64,000 nucleotides of DNA, taken from positions 426,306,270-426,370,269 of the forward strand of contig OX465595.1 in the NCBI GenBank assembly GCA_950022295.1, given 5' to 3'. Under the pieces are notes generated by a model. That model ran no database searches. It saw only the letters and a list, made by a program, of their open reading frames with translations, and was not told where the DNA came from. This document shows, piece by piece, positions 1 to 10,598 of this stretch (positions are counted from its first letter, which is position 1; each line of letters starts with the position of its first letter). This DNA is from Bromus sterilis (lineage: Eukaryota; Streptophyta; Magnoliopsida; Poales; Poaceae). Position numbers and translations under genes: made by a program.

Positions 1-908
1 AACGAATGAACATGGACACCAACCGGCGGCGGAGTGTGATCAGAAGCATACGGAAGGGCAAGACGCATTTCCAAAATACTCGAGCACTTGGTCACATTCT
101 GGATGTGAGTCAGCAGGGCGTCAGGTTCAAGCTCTTCAGGCGAGCATCTAGTCGGGTCACCGAGTCCCTCGTACTGCCACATAGGACGAGTTCGATGCTG
201 CAACGATTGAACTCGCCTCCCCACAAAAACAGAGATGAGCTGACCACCAGTCAAGTTATCCTTCAACACAACAATCCTCTCCAAAAACGAAGTCAGTTCG
301 GACGACTCCACCTCGGTCAAGGAATGAGACCATGAAGGTTGTCTGAGCACCCGCGTTGCCGGATTGAAAGAAGCAAGACCAAATTGTTGACCAACAACGC
401 AGTGATCCTTCAGATAAAACCAACCTTTTCGCCAGCCGCTAACGGAATCAATCTTCTCCAAGTCAAAATACGAATGTTTATCCCCAATGGAGATACCCAC
501 CCGACCCACGGCGTATTCAGAGTTCGTACTTTTTATACTAAAAAGGCGCCTCCAAAGTTCCCAATGGGGGTAAATCCCCAGGAAGGCCTCACAAAGAGTG
601 ATGAAACACGCAATGTGCAAAATTCCGTTGGGAGTCAGGTCATGCAACTGGAGACGATAGGAATACAGCAAGCCGCGAACGAAAGGATGTAGCGGAATAG
701 CAAACCCGCGGTGGAAGAAAGCCTGGAAGCATACCCGCTCGTCCGCCGCCGGCGCTGGAATCGACTCATCATCAGGGAGACGCACATCACCCTCCACCAC
801 CACGCCGTCAGCAACCAGCGTATCCAGATCTCCGGCCCCGAACGTGGACCGTTCCCACTTGCCGGACATCTTGGCCGACTCTACAGCAGAACGGGGGCGC
901 TTGGTCAT
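1..908 (-). CDS. Partial antisense ORF of a gypsy element (PF04195-type, 'putative gypsy type transposon')
   Basis: Reading the minus strand from an ATG at 908-906 gives an uninterrupted frame of more than 300 codons that leaves the window at base 1, so the C terminus is missing. Residues from about 14 (MSGKWERSTF) through the blocks FHRGFAIPLHPFVRG, LHDLTPNGILHIACF and YPHWELWRRLF match the conserved core of the plant Transposase_28 family (PF04195) as I know it. In Tat-lineage gypsy elements such as Grande and RIRE2, an accessory ORF lies antisense between pol and the 3' LTR. The position here fits, because a plus-strand polypurine tract and LTR follow at 1396-1853. The function of the protein is not established. 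The open frame suggests this copy is young or was under selection until recently. The domain call is from motif memory; orientation and openness are seen directly. Confidence 0.8.
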   Translation of the reverse strand, partial: MTKRPRSAVESAKMSGKWERSTFGAGDLDTLVADGVVVEGDVRLPDDESIPAPAADERVCFQAFFHRGFAIPLHPFVRGLLYSYRLQLHDLTPNGILHIACFITLCEAFLGIYPHWELWRRLFSIKSTNSEYAVGRVGISIGDKHSYFDLEKIDSVSGWRKGWFYLKDHCVVGQQFGLASFNPATRVLRQPSWSHSLTEVESSELTSFLERIVVLKDNLTGGQLISVFVGRRVQSLQHRTRPMWQYEGLGDPTRCSPEELEPDALLTHIQNVTKCSSILEMRLALPYASDHTPPPVGVHVHS

Positions 909-1023
909 AGATCCCGCAGCAGCCCGCAGAGGACAAAAACGAAGGCTCAAGAACAAGAAGGAAACAGAGAAAGAGGAGGAAGGCAATGGCTGGGTAAAAC
1001 CTACAATTTACCCAGCCGCAAGG

Positions 1024-1030
1024 TATTTAA
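1024..1030 (-). promoter_or_regulatory. TATA-like box upstream of the antisense ORF
   Basis: On the minus strand this reads TTAAATA, about 115 bases upstream of the antisense ATG at 908. The spacing allows a normal leader, so the antisense gene may have its own promoter instead of depending on LTR transcription. Sequence alone does not prove use. Confidence 0.3.
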
Positions 1031-1395
1031 CTCAAGGGCCTAGCAAGAAGGGCCACCGTCCAATCTTATCGCCCAGCAAACGTGGCAGGATCCCATAAAG
1101 GCGAAAAGTATGGAAAATCCATTCGGCGCAGTAACAGCACCGCCCACTACGTGCGCCAGTGTTCCAAGCTCACGTCGAGGGACGTGGGTTTTATTGGGCT
1201 ACTGCGGTATTTGCCACTAGTGCAATTCACCAAGGCTCGACCAGTCGACTCCTTGGGCCCTTTCAGCTTAGCATCCCTCGAAACAGGTTTTGTCATGGCC
1301 ACCAGACTGCCAGCGACCCGCGGCTGTTCCGCGCATATAAACGGCTGACAAATGGATGTACTCGAGTCCCTGCGCGACTCTTCGAGTCCCCCAGG

Positions 1396-1409
1396 CACTC
1401 GGGGGCTAC
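1396..1409 (+). other. Polypurine tract of the left gypsy element
   Basis: The G-rich block CACTCGGGGGCTAC lies directly before the LTR start, as plus-strand priming of a 3' LTR requires. It sets the sense strand of the element as plus and makes the ORF at 1-908 antisense. The stretch 909-1395 holds no other convincing gene. Confidence 0.6.
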
Positions 1410-1853
1410 CGACGAGGGGGTGACCCCACGACTCCTACGGATAGGCCTACCCGGTGTCCCTTAAGACAGAAGGCACACGAAGATACAACCTTGACCCGCT
1501 AATTGGCACCGACGTAGGAGTCTGCGACTCACAAGGAAGGTGTGAAGACCTGCCGTACGGAGCAAGCTAGGGTTAGGAAAGCTTACCTGTAAACATAGAT
1601 GAACTCCCCGAGACCTAGCCCAGTATATAAGGGATAGGAGGGGCGACACCAAAGACAACCAATATCATCTGTAACCCTAGCCTTGAGCGCTCCAGCCTTG
1701 GCATCCACTGTAATCGCATCTCCCTCATCAATAATATCGAGCAGGAACGTGTCCTCCTATTTGCCGACGAGCTATCGTCCAACCTGTGCCTCTCATGACT
1801 AACCCAGGGTCCCTGACCATGGGATTTGCCGGGGTTGATCCCCGTCAGCTACA
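1410..1853 (+). repeat. 3' LTR of a plus-strand Ty3/gypsy element (about 444 bp)
   Basis: The LTR starts at 1410 as CGACGAGGGGG (probably a mutated TG) straight after the polypurine tract and ends at 1853 with ...CAGCTACA. A TATA box (TATATAA) lies at 1624-1630, and a conserved TGTAACCCTAGCC block follows at about 1672. The architecture matches short LTRs of Triticeae gypsy elements. The 5' LTR lies outside the window, so no LTR comparison is possible. Boundaries are inferred from termini. Confidence 0.65.
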
Positions 1854-2488
1854 ATTCAACATATTTTGGTCATCGTTTTTGGTCTTATCTTTTATATAAT
1901 ATGTATCGGAGGCTCTCATGTACTATGATGTTGTTAATTAATTAAAATGCAATGTCTATTGTCTGCTGAATTATCATTGTAAGGCTGCACCACGTCCAGC
2001 TTATTATGTAAGACCTGGCTGTCAGTTTTGCCGTCAAAATTGATAATGGGCTATTTAGAATGAGTAGTAACAGATTACTAGTATACATGGTGGAGAGTGC
2101 AAAAGATATGAAAACCTGGTGGTTTGCGCAATAAATGGAGGAGAGCATGGTGTAAACTGCAATTCCCTCTTTGAAAGTAAGACATGATAGATTTCTGATA
2201 CGGTCTTTCATGACATAGCAATTCAAATTAAAGTATAACCAAATTTTAAATGTTGAAGCGAATTATATATAACCGACTTTAGTTATATAAATACATCATA
2301 AGATATGAAAACAGAATAATAAACAAAGTATGCATGCACGACACAAGATCCATGTGATCTCTCTCTAATTCTCGATGAACCATGATAATAAAGACACCAA
2401 AGCATGAGTAAGGTATTATCTCCTCATTGGTGGGCCCAAACTTGAGTAAAAACCCTTTGTGTCCCTGTCCAGCCGTTTGGATCGGATG
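1854..2488. other. Intergenic, AT-rich, nothing recognised
   Basis: I see only short, unrelated open frames on either strand and no terminal repeats or recognisable domains. Confidence 0.5.
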
Positions 2489-2490
2489 TA

Positions 2491-2747
2491 CTCCCTCCGT
2501 TTCAGAATATAAGGTGTATTGTTTTCCGTGCAAGTCAACCATTTGAATGTTTGACAAAAATTATAGAACAAAATATCAACATCTACAATACCTAGTAGAT
2601 AAAATATGAAACTATTTTTCATGATGAATTACATGACATAAATTTGATATTGTGGATACTGATATATTTTTCTAAAAACTTGGTCAAATATGTACTCATT
2701 TGACTTTTGGAAAAACAAATACACCTTATATAAAGGAACGAAGGGAG
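2491..2747. mobile_element. Stowaway (Tc1/Mariner-type) MITE, 257 bp
   Basis: The element begins CTCCCTCCGTTTC and ends GAACGAAGGGAG, an imperfect inverted pair with the standard grass Stowaway terminus. It is flanked by the dinucleotide TA on both sides (2489-2490 and 2748-2749), the Stowaway target duplication. The AT-rich interior carries no ORF of note. It is non-autonomous. Confidence 0.9.
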
Positions 2748-2749
2748 TA

Positions 2750-3879
2750 TGTACACCTCTCCGATTTAATGGTTGCCTTGTGATGGCACTTCCAGAATGA
2801 AACATTGATAGTTGGCATGTCAAATACGGGATGACATGCGCGTAATTGGCTAAGCTGATCTAGATGGCCTTTCCCTCCTTTGGCGCCAACGCCCCTATGG
2901 TGGTCCTAGGTACGATTCGGGGCATCCTTCGCTTCAAATTTGGCAATCTGCATACCCGCGTCGATGAATTAACACATGAGAGGCCCTAGACCCATGCCCC
3001 ACCACCATTAGCAGACACACGAACCCTTAGGGCGCCTCAAGAACATGACTTGTTTTGCCACCGGACACCCGCGTTCCTTCGATCGGAAGGGGCTTCCTTC
3101 ACGGTCGTAAGTCCCATCATCACACATTGAAGAATACCATCGGTAGTAAGCCTCCAAGGGGATCCCCCGTTCCACCCCATGGTTACATAGAGGTGAAGGA
3201 TACAATCCGCCCTCCTGCTGGAGGGGGCGAGCCAACCACTTACCCAGGTATAGGGAAAGGTCTCCTAACCTCGAAAGACATTCTCACCGTTTCTTTGCCA
3301 CGAGCAGGAACTTATTAAGCACCAAGTAGAAAGGATAACATGGACCAGTTGCAACAACTTGGCAAGCTTCCACCGGCCCTAGCTCATCGCGTGGGAGATG
3401 GGCGACATATGAAACACAAAGGTGGTGATGGAATATAGTAGCAACTTTAATATCATATTCACCAATGCTCTCGACAAGGTGGTTATCCCATGTCCTGAAT
3501 CGAACCTCTTAGTGCACCCTTCCAATGAAACATCCTTGGACACTAGTTAGAACTCTTAGACAAATCGATCTTCTTGTTGTATTCAACACCCCCAAAAACT
3601 GTAGGATTGAGACTTTTTTGTTTTGAGGTCTCAAACCTAAAAACGTCCTTCTACACCGTTGTGGGAAGGTCCAGCCAGGTGTGTTTTATGATGGCGCTGC
3701 ATTTGGATTAGCACGAGCTAGAAGGAAGGGACTTGGGCGATGCCTCCTCGCCCAAAGATAATGTTGTGGAGATGCTAAAAAATCCCCCGCGTCCATGTGT
3801 CATCTTCTTGGGCCCACCTGGCAGCCACACGGGTGTCGGTTGGCCTCCCCTGTCCCCGCGACTTTGACATGTCTTTTTT
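2750..3879. other. Intergenic, no supported gene
   Basis: Short ORFs appear on both strands around 3000-3320, but none shows a recognisable domain and they overlap antisense. I see no terminal repeats. Confidence 0.4.
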
Positions 3880-4950
3880 AATAGGACCGCCGTCCCTCAC
3901 TAGCCCTCATCCCTATCCCCACCGCCACCACCTCGCTCCCCACGAACCAACATCGGTCTCCATATAGAACAACGATGAGGTCGGATTGTCATCGGGTCGC
4001 CGATGTTGCGGCCGCTACAACATCAACATCTCGGAGGCGGTCTGATACTAGCAGCAGGTCACGTCGGTGTCGTGGAGAGACGTGCACCTCCCGCACGACT
4101 GGCATCTGAGCCCGGTTAGGGTGTCAATACTGCCACAAGAGATAGTGGCCGCGTCCCCCCCCACACACACACATTGTCGTGGACTGGTGATGAGGCCACC
4201 ACAACCACCTCTCCATCCATCGATCGCCCGTCCTCACCACAGACTGCAGATCCGGGAACCAAAGGCCTAGCTCAATCTACCACCTTCGCCACAACCACCC
4301 AAGGACCTGGAGGCCCGTCGAGGAGCTCGCCTACAAGGTCGTCGTCGAGGCCTCCATCCTTGAGGAGGCTAAGGAGTGGCCAGGCTACCTAGAACTCCTT
4401 GCCATCATCGCGCATAACCCTAATGTGGGGATCCACTAGGTGCCACCGCTGCCACCACCGTTGCCTCTAGAGACGCCCTGGTATGAGTTTCTCCCGCCGC
4501 CCATGGATGACCACGATTGCTAGGTCTGCAAGGTCGTCTGTGACATACGTATGAGGTGGACGTTCGACACGCCCCCCTCCACCTTCTTTTTGACGTCCCC
4601 GCCGCTGCTCCCTTCACAACATCCGACAACCCTGCCACGAGGGGGCGCGCCTCAGTGGGGCTACTGGCCCTCTGGCATGTCGTGGTCGCCACCTCCCTTC
4701 ATCGACCTGGCCCGTGACTGCGTCGACGACGCCCAGTAGGAGCCGGGAAGAGGACTGGCGGCGAGGACCAGTAGTAGGGGCATTTTTATGTTTTAATGTA
4801 TAATTAAGTTTTAATGGACTTTTATTTTATTTTAAATAAAATATTTACGTTATGTGCTTCATTGGGCACCCCGCGGCCTAAACAGACACAATACGAACGT
4901 GTGGTCTGCCGGGGATCCAAACAAACAAAAAATGGACCAAATTTAGGTTC
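3880..4950 (+). other. GC-rich coding-like remnant with AT-rich 3' tail, possibly a decayed DNA transposon
   Basis: From about 4060 to 4738 the plus strand has broken open frames rich in Pro, Ser, Thr and Ala, with stops at 4390, 4437 and 4522. Then comes a tail of repeated AT-rich text (4780-4850) and a block around 4870-4970 about which grass Harbinger or Mutator ends are reminiscent to me (CCGCGGCCTAAAC, then TTCGTTTAGATCGC). I find no clear left terminus or target duplication, so the class is uncertain. Confidence 0.25.
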
Positions 4951-5332
4951 GTTTAGATCGCTTCGTTAAAGTTACCCGAAGCGAAACATGGTCAAAAAAG
5001 AACCGAGCAAATGATGAAAGCCTCGATAAAAGGGAAGGTGGCATCCCAATCCACATTGATGAGAACCTAGTCGAACTCCTCCAACCTTAGTAAGAACGGG
5101 AGCAGATGGGCGGTTCAACCACGTAAACTGACAGGTCGATCAGTGCAAGATGATGGAAGAACTCATTGAACAATTGGTGTTCATTTTTGTCCAAAGGGCC
5201 ACGTAGGACCGGATTCCACTGTCATCAACCAATCGCGACCTCAGAAGCAGTCTCCAGAGGTGCAAAAGGAAACTAAAAGGCAGATAAAAGTACAGCTAGG
5301 GGAGTTCCAAACCGCGCGCATGGCTAGCCTGC
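4951..5332. other. Intergenic, nothing recognised
   Basis: No ORF, repeat or terminal structure that I can support. Confidence 0.4.
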
Positions 5333-5585
5333 TAAGAGCATCTCCGGCCGTTCGGCCCCTCAAGCCGGTTTTCGTCGCTATTTTATTGCCGCTTGGGGGG
5401 CGCTCGGGCGGCGAAACCCGCTTGGGGCGGCCGGCCCCCCAGCCGCACCCCCAAGGCGTCCCACACGTTCGGCCGAATTCTACTAAAAGTTAGGCAAAAT
5501 TGAACGAAATTTGCGAGATTCGGCGAATTTCATAATATTTTTATTACATAGGCTGAAATGAAAAACTACGTCGCCACCGTCGTCT

Positions 5586-6001
5586 TCACGGGTACTCGAG
5601 CCGCGGCTCGTTGCCGCCCTCGATGTAGTGAAGAACGACGGGGAGAGTGCGTCCCTCCCCGCTCCACCACAGCCGCCGGCCGTTTATGTTCTGCCGGCCC
5701 GAAACCGGTTCCAGGCCGTTGGTGGAGATCATCTCCTGGTTGCGGCGCTCCTCGAAGTGCGTCGCCCAGCGGGCGATGTTTCCCGGCGCGTTCGCCAGGT
5801 CGGCGCGCTCGGCCTTCGTCATGGAGGCGCGGATGGCCTCGACTCGTCGGTCGAAGGGAGCCCCACGAGGCACAGGCGCTACCGGAACACTGCCGGCGCT
5901 GCGCACCCAGCCGCGTGGCAGGCGCGTTCCGGCGGGCAGGGGTAGTCCTCCCTAGCGAGGAGGACGGCCTCATAGACGGCGAGGGTGTGGCGGTTGGCCA
6001 T
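5586..6001 (-). pseudogene. Frameshifted transposon-borne ORF inside the Harbinger element
   Basis: Translation starts at an ATG at 6001-5999 (MANRHTLAVYEAVLLAREDY), a sequence type I recall from many Triticeae transposon-associated predicted proteins. After about 34 codons the frame is lost near 5895. The related continuation, with MTKAERADLANAPGNIARW and NINGRRLWWSGEGRTL, is in another minus frame and ends at a stop at 5586. The N-terminal and middle parts of the family are therefore present, joined out of frame and cut short. No function is known to me; it is not a transposase. Confidence 0.5.
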
Positions 6002-6004
6002 GGG

Positions 6005-6085
6005 GAGAAGAACGCGGCGAGAGGAGGAGCAGAGAAGAACGCGGCGAGAGGAGGAGCAGAGAAGAACGCGGCGAGAGGAGGAGGA
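6005..6085. repeat. Three tandem copies of a 27-bp unit
   Basis: Units at 6005-6031, 6032-6058 and 6059-6085 are almost identical (GAGAAGAACGCGGCGAGAGG...; the third differs at its end). They lie just upstream of the minus-strand ATG at 6001, in its leader. Confidence 0.9.
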
Positions 6086-6689
6086 GAGTGCGGCGTCTCT
6101 CGGCGAGCCCACTTTATATAGCGGGAGGAGGCCTCACCGGGGCGGGACACGCGGCGGCGCGGTCGTCGGACCGCTGGACTACTCAAGGCGCCGCATTGAT
6201 TCCCTGCGGCCGGTGATTGGACTTGTCATCAGCGCCGCATTGATTCCCTGCGGCGGCGGCAGACGCGGGGAAGTCGAGGCGGGAGGATGAGGACGACGCG
6301 TGTCTCTACACGTTGACATGTAGGGCCGGCTCGTGTGAAACGACCCGCGAGTTTTTCCTCTTTTGCGCCGTTTTGTTTCGTCCGGCGCCTCCAAGTGACC
6401 CCCGGCGCGCCGGGTCGGCTTGGGATCGCCGGACTCAACTTTGACCCAATCCGACGTTATTTGGGCCCTTGGGGGCGCGACTGGGCGGATTTCGTCCGTC
6501 CGGCGCAAATAGCGCCGCATTGGGGGGCTCTTGGAGGCGCGGCTGGAGATGCTCTAAGAAAACGAACAAACTACAGAGGTAGATCGAGCACCAGAACAGT
6601 TTCAAGTTTCTACTACAATGTAGCCGAGGTATTATGATTGATAGGATCGCTAATTTACCCAGAGCGCAAGAACAGTTGCTACGCTTGGT

Positions 6690-7115
6690 TTAGACACCAG
6701 AGACTTTCTTGGTCGATCTGCCACCGTCAGGGGGGGAAACGACATAATCTTCCATAGCTTCAGTTTTAGTGACGGGAAGCAACTTTGAGTCAGGATTCCC
6801 CACACCATCCGCATGTTGAGCAGGAGCCTCTTCCTGGTCAGCATCATTCTTTATACCCGCCTGATAATTGGCATCATTTGCAGGGATGACATAGACCTCC
6901 ATGGTGCTCCCCTGCTTACGTAACAGTTTGAAGAGGCAGATATCACCGATCTTCAGCTTGTTATCTTCTACAAATCGTTTCCATCCACTCATGAGCATTT
7001 TACAGCCTTTTTTCTCGCCAAGCCGCACCTCCCACTTCCCCCTCTCGCCATGCAGCCGAAGATACATGTGTGGCTGCTCTCCAAGATGTTGCTTAGCATA
7101 ATATTTGGGGATATT
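6690..7115 (-). pseudogene. B3 gene exon 7: third B3 domain and C terminus
   Basis: The acceptor AG is at 7117-7116, and the exon opens NIPKYYAKQHLGE. The B3 fold continues with KWEVRLGEKKGCKMLMSGW, KRFVEDNKLKIGDICLF and MEVYVIP, followed by an acidic Asp/Glu tail and a stop at 6690-6692. The frame is intact. It completes a domain whose N-terminal strand (IVVAVMRKYNV) is on exon 6, joined in phase 0 across a 250-bp intron (7116-7365). Confidence 0.85.
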
Positions 7116-7365
7116 CTGTTCACAGTGAGCAAAAGAGTTAGTTGATAATGGCAAGAAAACTCTGTAGAATAACAAGTTAAATTGCTTCCTAAATTTGTAC
7201 GACGATAGGAAGCAAACTGTCTTTAAATTCAGAGATGACTAGTTATGGATTTAAATTACTGATGGAGTTTTCATTAATATTCCATAATCAACACTTTACA
7301 TTTGAAAGATTACACAGGCACGTACATGATCAATGCAGAACATTCATTAAGAAAATGGAACTCAC

Positions 7366-9070
7366 CAGAGAGAATTCTGCAACAACGTTGTACTTGCGCA
7401 TCACAGCAACAACGATGGGGATCTCTGTGTGTATGGATTGGACCTTCCGCTTCACCACTTCATTCTGTGCTGAAGTTAGTTTGGTCTTGTGGGTGGTAAT
7501 GTAACCATTCTTCAAATGATCCTTCTGAAATGAAGATAGCCTGCTCTTCTTCCTGACAATGTAATTGGAACCAGGCACTTCATGTACTCCATCTTCTTCT
7601 CCAGAGGACAAATTTTTTTTTTGAAAGATCCAGCAGATTGCTGGCTTGATTCAGATTTAGCAGAAAGCAGCGGAAGAATAACATGGTGAGGATCCGAAGA
7701 TCAAAGAGAAAAGAAAAAACAGCAGCCCTATTAGTTGCAAAACTACAACCACCACAAATGACACAACTACAAATAGAGGCGACTGTCTAAAGCTAAGCAT
7801 CACCACCGCGTCTCGACCAACGTCGGTTTCCTCCAAAGACAGCAGCAGCTTCAACTGAACTTTCCTTGTCAACGCAACCATCCACCCTTGAAGCACGGGG
7901 TAGATGGCGGAACTCGGTTGGTCCCAAAGAAGGCTTCGTCTTGGACTCATCAACGATGGCGTACATTGCGCCTGGAGCTTCACCTTGAACAGCGGCGAGC
8001 ACCGGAGGAGCGCCCCATATAACCTCCAGTAGTGTTTCCAAGCGTGATGCTCCCAACAGAGAAACGACATCGGGGATGTCGCCATCACGCTGATCCAACT
8101 ACGGATCTAGGCTTTCGCCCGGAAACACTACCAGCCGAGCAGGAGGGAGATGCCGACACACCCTCGGTGACGCCTCCAGGGAGGAAAACGACACCCGCAA
8201 ACGCCATCGCCACCGACCTGGACGTGCAGGACTTTCGTTCGAATCATCGCACACCTCCACTCGTGCCCACGAAAGCTCAATCATGGTGGCCCACACCGCC
8301 GCCGCCGCAGCACCTTGACTTTGTAGCCATGAAGTCATGGTCCTACTCCTCCACGGCGAGCATGCAGAGGCCAGATCGAGCCCTGCATCTCGCATCTACC
8401 ACGACTGGAGACACACTTCTCCAGCATCCCAGATCCGGCAAGGACCAGAGCCTCCGGCTTCCTTCTCGGTGCGCCCCGGCCACCTCTCCGCGCCACGGCA
8501 GCACCCGTCAGATCCGCGCCACCACGCGGCTGGGCCCCCGCAGCCTCCGGCGCGACCCAGGATCTGCAGCGCCTAGACGCCTTCTCGCCTGGCCACGCAC
8601 ACCCAGCCCACGCGCCCGCGGCGACCACGCCCGCAGCCGCGCCGCGCGCCAAACCCGCTTGCCCACCACGGTGACCACGCCCGCATCCTCTCCGCCGTGA
8701 GTGCCCGCTGCTCCGCAGCCAGATCCGCCCGCCGTGGCTCCCGCCGACCTGCTCCCAACTCCGCCGTCGATCTGCACCCTGTGTCGCTGCCGGATCCGCC
8801 ATCTGCGCCTCGCTGCGCCGCCCAGAGCAGGTGCCCTCGCTGCTCGAGTTCCCGACGAAGGGGCCGGCCCGCGCCGCGCCACCCCGAACCGGGAGAAGGA
8901 AGGCCCCGCCTTAGCCGCACGGGATTTACCCGGCGACGTCGACCGGCGGCGGCGAGGGGAGGCGGGGAGGACGGGGGGCTCTGGCGGCGCCGGCTAGGTT
9001 TCGCTCCTGGCCGCCCGCGGGAGCGACCAGGGAGCGATGTAAGTGGACCCTCCAGAGGACAATGAATCTC
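7366..9070 (-). pseudogene. B3 gene exon 6, split by a LINE-like insertion
   Basis: The exon begins at 9070 after the acceptor TTTTCTCAG, runs 8 bases to 9063, and resumes at 7611 after the 13-bp target duplication. It ends at 7366 before a strong donor GTGAGT. Joined, it is 254 bases and links phase 1 to phase 0. It encodes a basic linker (NYIVRKKSRLSSFQKDHLK) and the first strand of the third B3 domain. The insertion separates it by 1.4 kb and brings stops. Confidence 0.85.
7612..9049 (-). mobile_element. LINE-like retroposon, 1438 bp, in B3 exon 6
   Basis: Flanks are identical 13-mers CTCCAGAGGACAA (7599-7611 and 9050-9062), which are host exon sequence. On the minus strand the element ends in a run of ten A (T at 7613-7622), so it was inserted by target-primed reverse transcription in minus orientation. 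The 5' part (about 8340-9049) is very GC-rich, as in grass LINE leaders. The 3' part contains a short ORF (8098-7793) but no reverse transcriptase, so it is either internally deleted or a short non-autonomous retroposon. Other ORFs here are frame shadows of GC-rich sequence. Confidence 0.8.
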
Positions 9071-9186
9071 CTGAGAAAAGAAAAGAGACCAACTAAACAT
9101 TAGCTATAAAAATACGAGAATGATATGCAAGGGAAGCTATATCTATAATCCTAAACTGAGACCAGATGACTCGCGCGAGGAAATAC

Positions 9187-9633
9187 CTATCACAGTGTTG
9201 TTGTCTTGACTTGACTTGTCCATTTCCATTTGGAGGTGTGGTGACTCAACTGACATCTCTTTCACTATGTTAAGTGGCGGCATTTGTATAGTCTGAGCAT
9301 GAAAATGAGAACTTTTTGCAGTATCAGTAGCACTTGTGCGCCTTTCTTGCACAGGAGGTGGAAAAGGACCCACAAAAACTGATAATGTCTTCTCACAACC
9401 AAGTTCATCAAAGATTATGATATTAAACTTGGAGTTCCCAGTGTATCCGAATACTATGGTGTCACCCATCTCTAGACCAAAGGTTTGAACGAATTTCACC
9501 CATCCCACTGTAAGGACAAGCTTTCCATTGTTGTTCTTGGCAACTCCAATTGCGTTACTGCGATGATTTTGTGTTTCAAGTATCACCTCTGGAATTCGCC
9601 CTTGAAACGCTTAACAAATTCTTCTGGGATGGT
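9187..9633 (-). pseudogene. B3 gene exon 5: second B3 domain, one-base deletion
   Basis: The acceptor is TCTCTCCAG before 9633. The exon opens TIPEEFVKRFKGE, loses frame at the GGCGAATTCC block (about 9591-9597), and resumes in another frame as VILETQNHRSNAIGVAKNNN, KLVLTVGWVKFVQTFGLEMG and a Ser-rich linker. The paralogous exon 3 reads straight through at the same place (FKGEISGEIKLETRNG), which shows one base is missing here. The donor is GTATTT after 9187. Intron 4 spans 9634-10070. Confidence 0.85.
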
Positions 9634-10070
9634 CTGGAGAGAAACAACCAATATTTTTGTTTGAAAGATGGACTGTAAACAGGATTAAAAAAATGTACTC
9701 TCTATAAGCAAAATTTATTTGTCCGTTTAATATATGTGACTACATAACGTACCAAGGAGGCAAGGAAAATACAGAAGATTAGTATAATAGGAACAATGTG
9801 AATGCCTAAAGCTTAGTATAATTACTTTGAACTATGAAGAAACCTTTTGCGAATAAACATTGTTGAATGTGCTGCAATGCTTAAACCAGGCATCAATTTA
9901 ACCAGAGACATGACCAAAAGTTGCAAAGGCATATAATTTGTGTATATCTCTAAAGGAATATGTATCTCTTATATAATTTAAACTGGAAAGTAGAAAAATA
10001 ATTGGTCCACAGAAAAACAACAAAGTAATTGATAAAAGCGAGTATTACTATATTTGAATATGAATTTTAC

Positions 10071-10197
10071 CATCTCATGTTGAAAATCTCCCATCATAAG
10101 CACCAGAAAATATTTCTTCTCATCATCCAAGTTTGTGTAGTGATATTCAGTCCGCTTTTTGCATCTTTCCCAAGGCACAGACATGTTTTTAGAAGAC
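10071..10197 (-). pseudogene. B3 gene exon 4: inter-domain module
   Basis: The acceptor TGCACTGCAG lies before 10197. The 127-bp exon encodes SSKNMSVPWERCKKRTEYHY, then LDDEKKYFLVLMMGDFQHEM, and ends at a donor GTAAAA. The same module type (C-x-H-Y, LDDEKKYF, GDFQ) stands on exon 2 before the first B3 domain. The gene was therefore built by duplication of a two-exon [module + B3] cassette. The frame is intact. Confidence 0.8.
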
Positions 10198-10281
10198 CTG
10201 CAGTGCAAAAGCCATTTAAACTTTAAAGTGAAATTTGGTACCAGGAAATGAAGCAATGAATAATAAAGTCAAATATTTAAC

Positions 10282-10598
10282 CCGATTTCATGCTCCTCAT
10301 TGGTCCTTTCTTGGACCTGAGGCATAAAAGGATCCAGAACAACTGATAATGCTTTTTCACGACCAAGCTTATCAAAGAGCATGGCGTTAAACTGAAAGTT
10401 CCCTTTGTATCTGAATATTAAGGAATCACCCATCTGCAGATCATAGTTATCAATGAATTGCCGCCAACCCACTGTAAGGACAAGGTTTTCTTGGTTCTTG
10501 GCAACCATAATAGTGTGACTGTAACCATTTCGGGTTTCTAGCTTGATCTCTCCTGAGATCTCGCCTTTGAAACGCCGCACAGCTTCTTCTGGGATTAT
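10282..10598 (-). pseudogene. B3 gene exon 3: first B3 domain
   Basis: The acceptor TTTCTGCAG lies before 10598. The exon is 317 bp, phase 0 to phase 2, with an open frame: IIPEEAVRRFKGEISGEIKL, then YSHTIMVAKNQENLVLTVGW, RQFIDNYDLQMGDSLIF and EKALSVVLDPFMPQ. It is a complete B3 domain and the least damaged part of the gene. Intron 2 is 10599-10948; intron 3 is 10198-10281, short but with standard borders. Confidence 0.85.

Larger units (their letters stand above)
5336..6554. mobile_element. PIF/Harbinger element, 1219 bp, non-autonomous
   Basis: The left end reads GAGCATCTCCGGCCG and the right end is the complement of GAGCATCTCCAGCCG. Both sides carry the trinucleotide TAA (5333-5335 and 6555-6557), the 3-bp duplication typical of PIF/Harbinger. 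The interior is very GC-rich and carries a broken minus-strand ORF (5586-6001) but no DDE transposase. It sits in the 3' flank of the B3 gene at 6690. Confidence 0.85.

Noticed and set aside
5558..6290. Plus-strand ORFs in the Harbinger element
   Set aside because: They are shadows of the minus-strand ORF and of the 27-bp repeats.
8032..9100. Long GC-rich ORFs on both strands (for example 8032-8700 and 8573-9100)
   Set aside because: Several frames are open at once because of base composition inside the LINE-like insertion; no domain and Arg/Pro/Ala bias.
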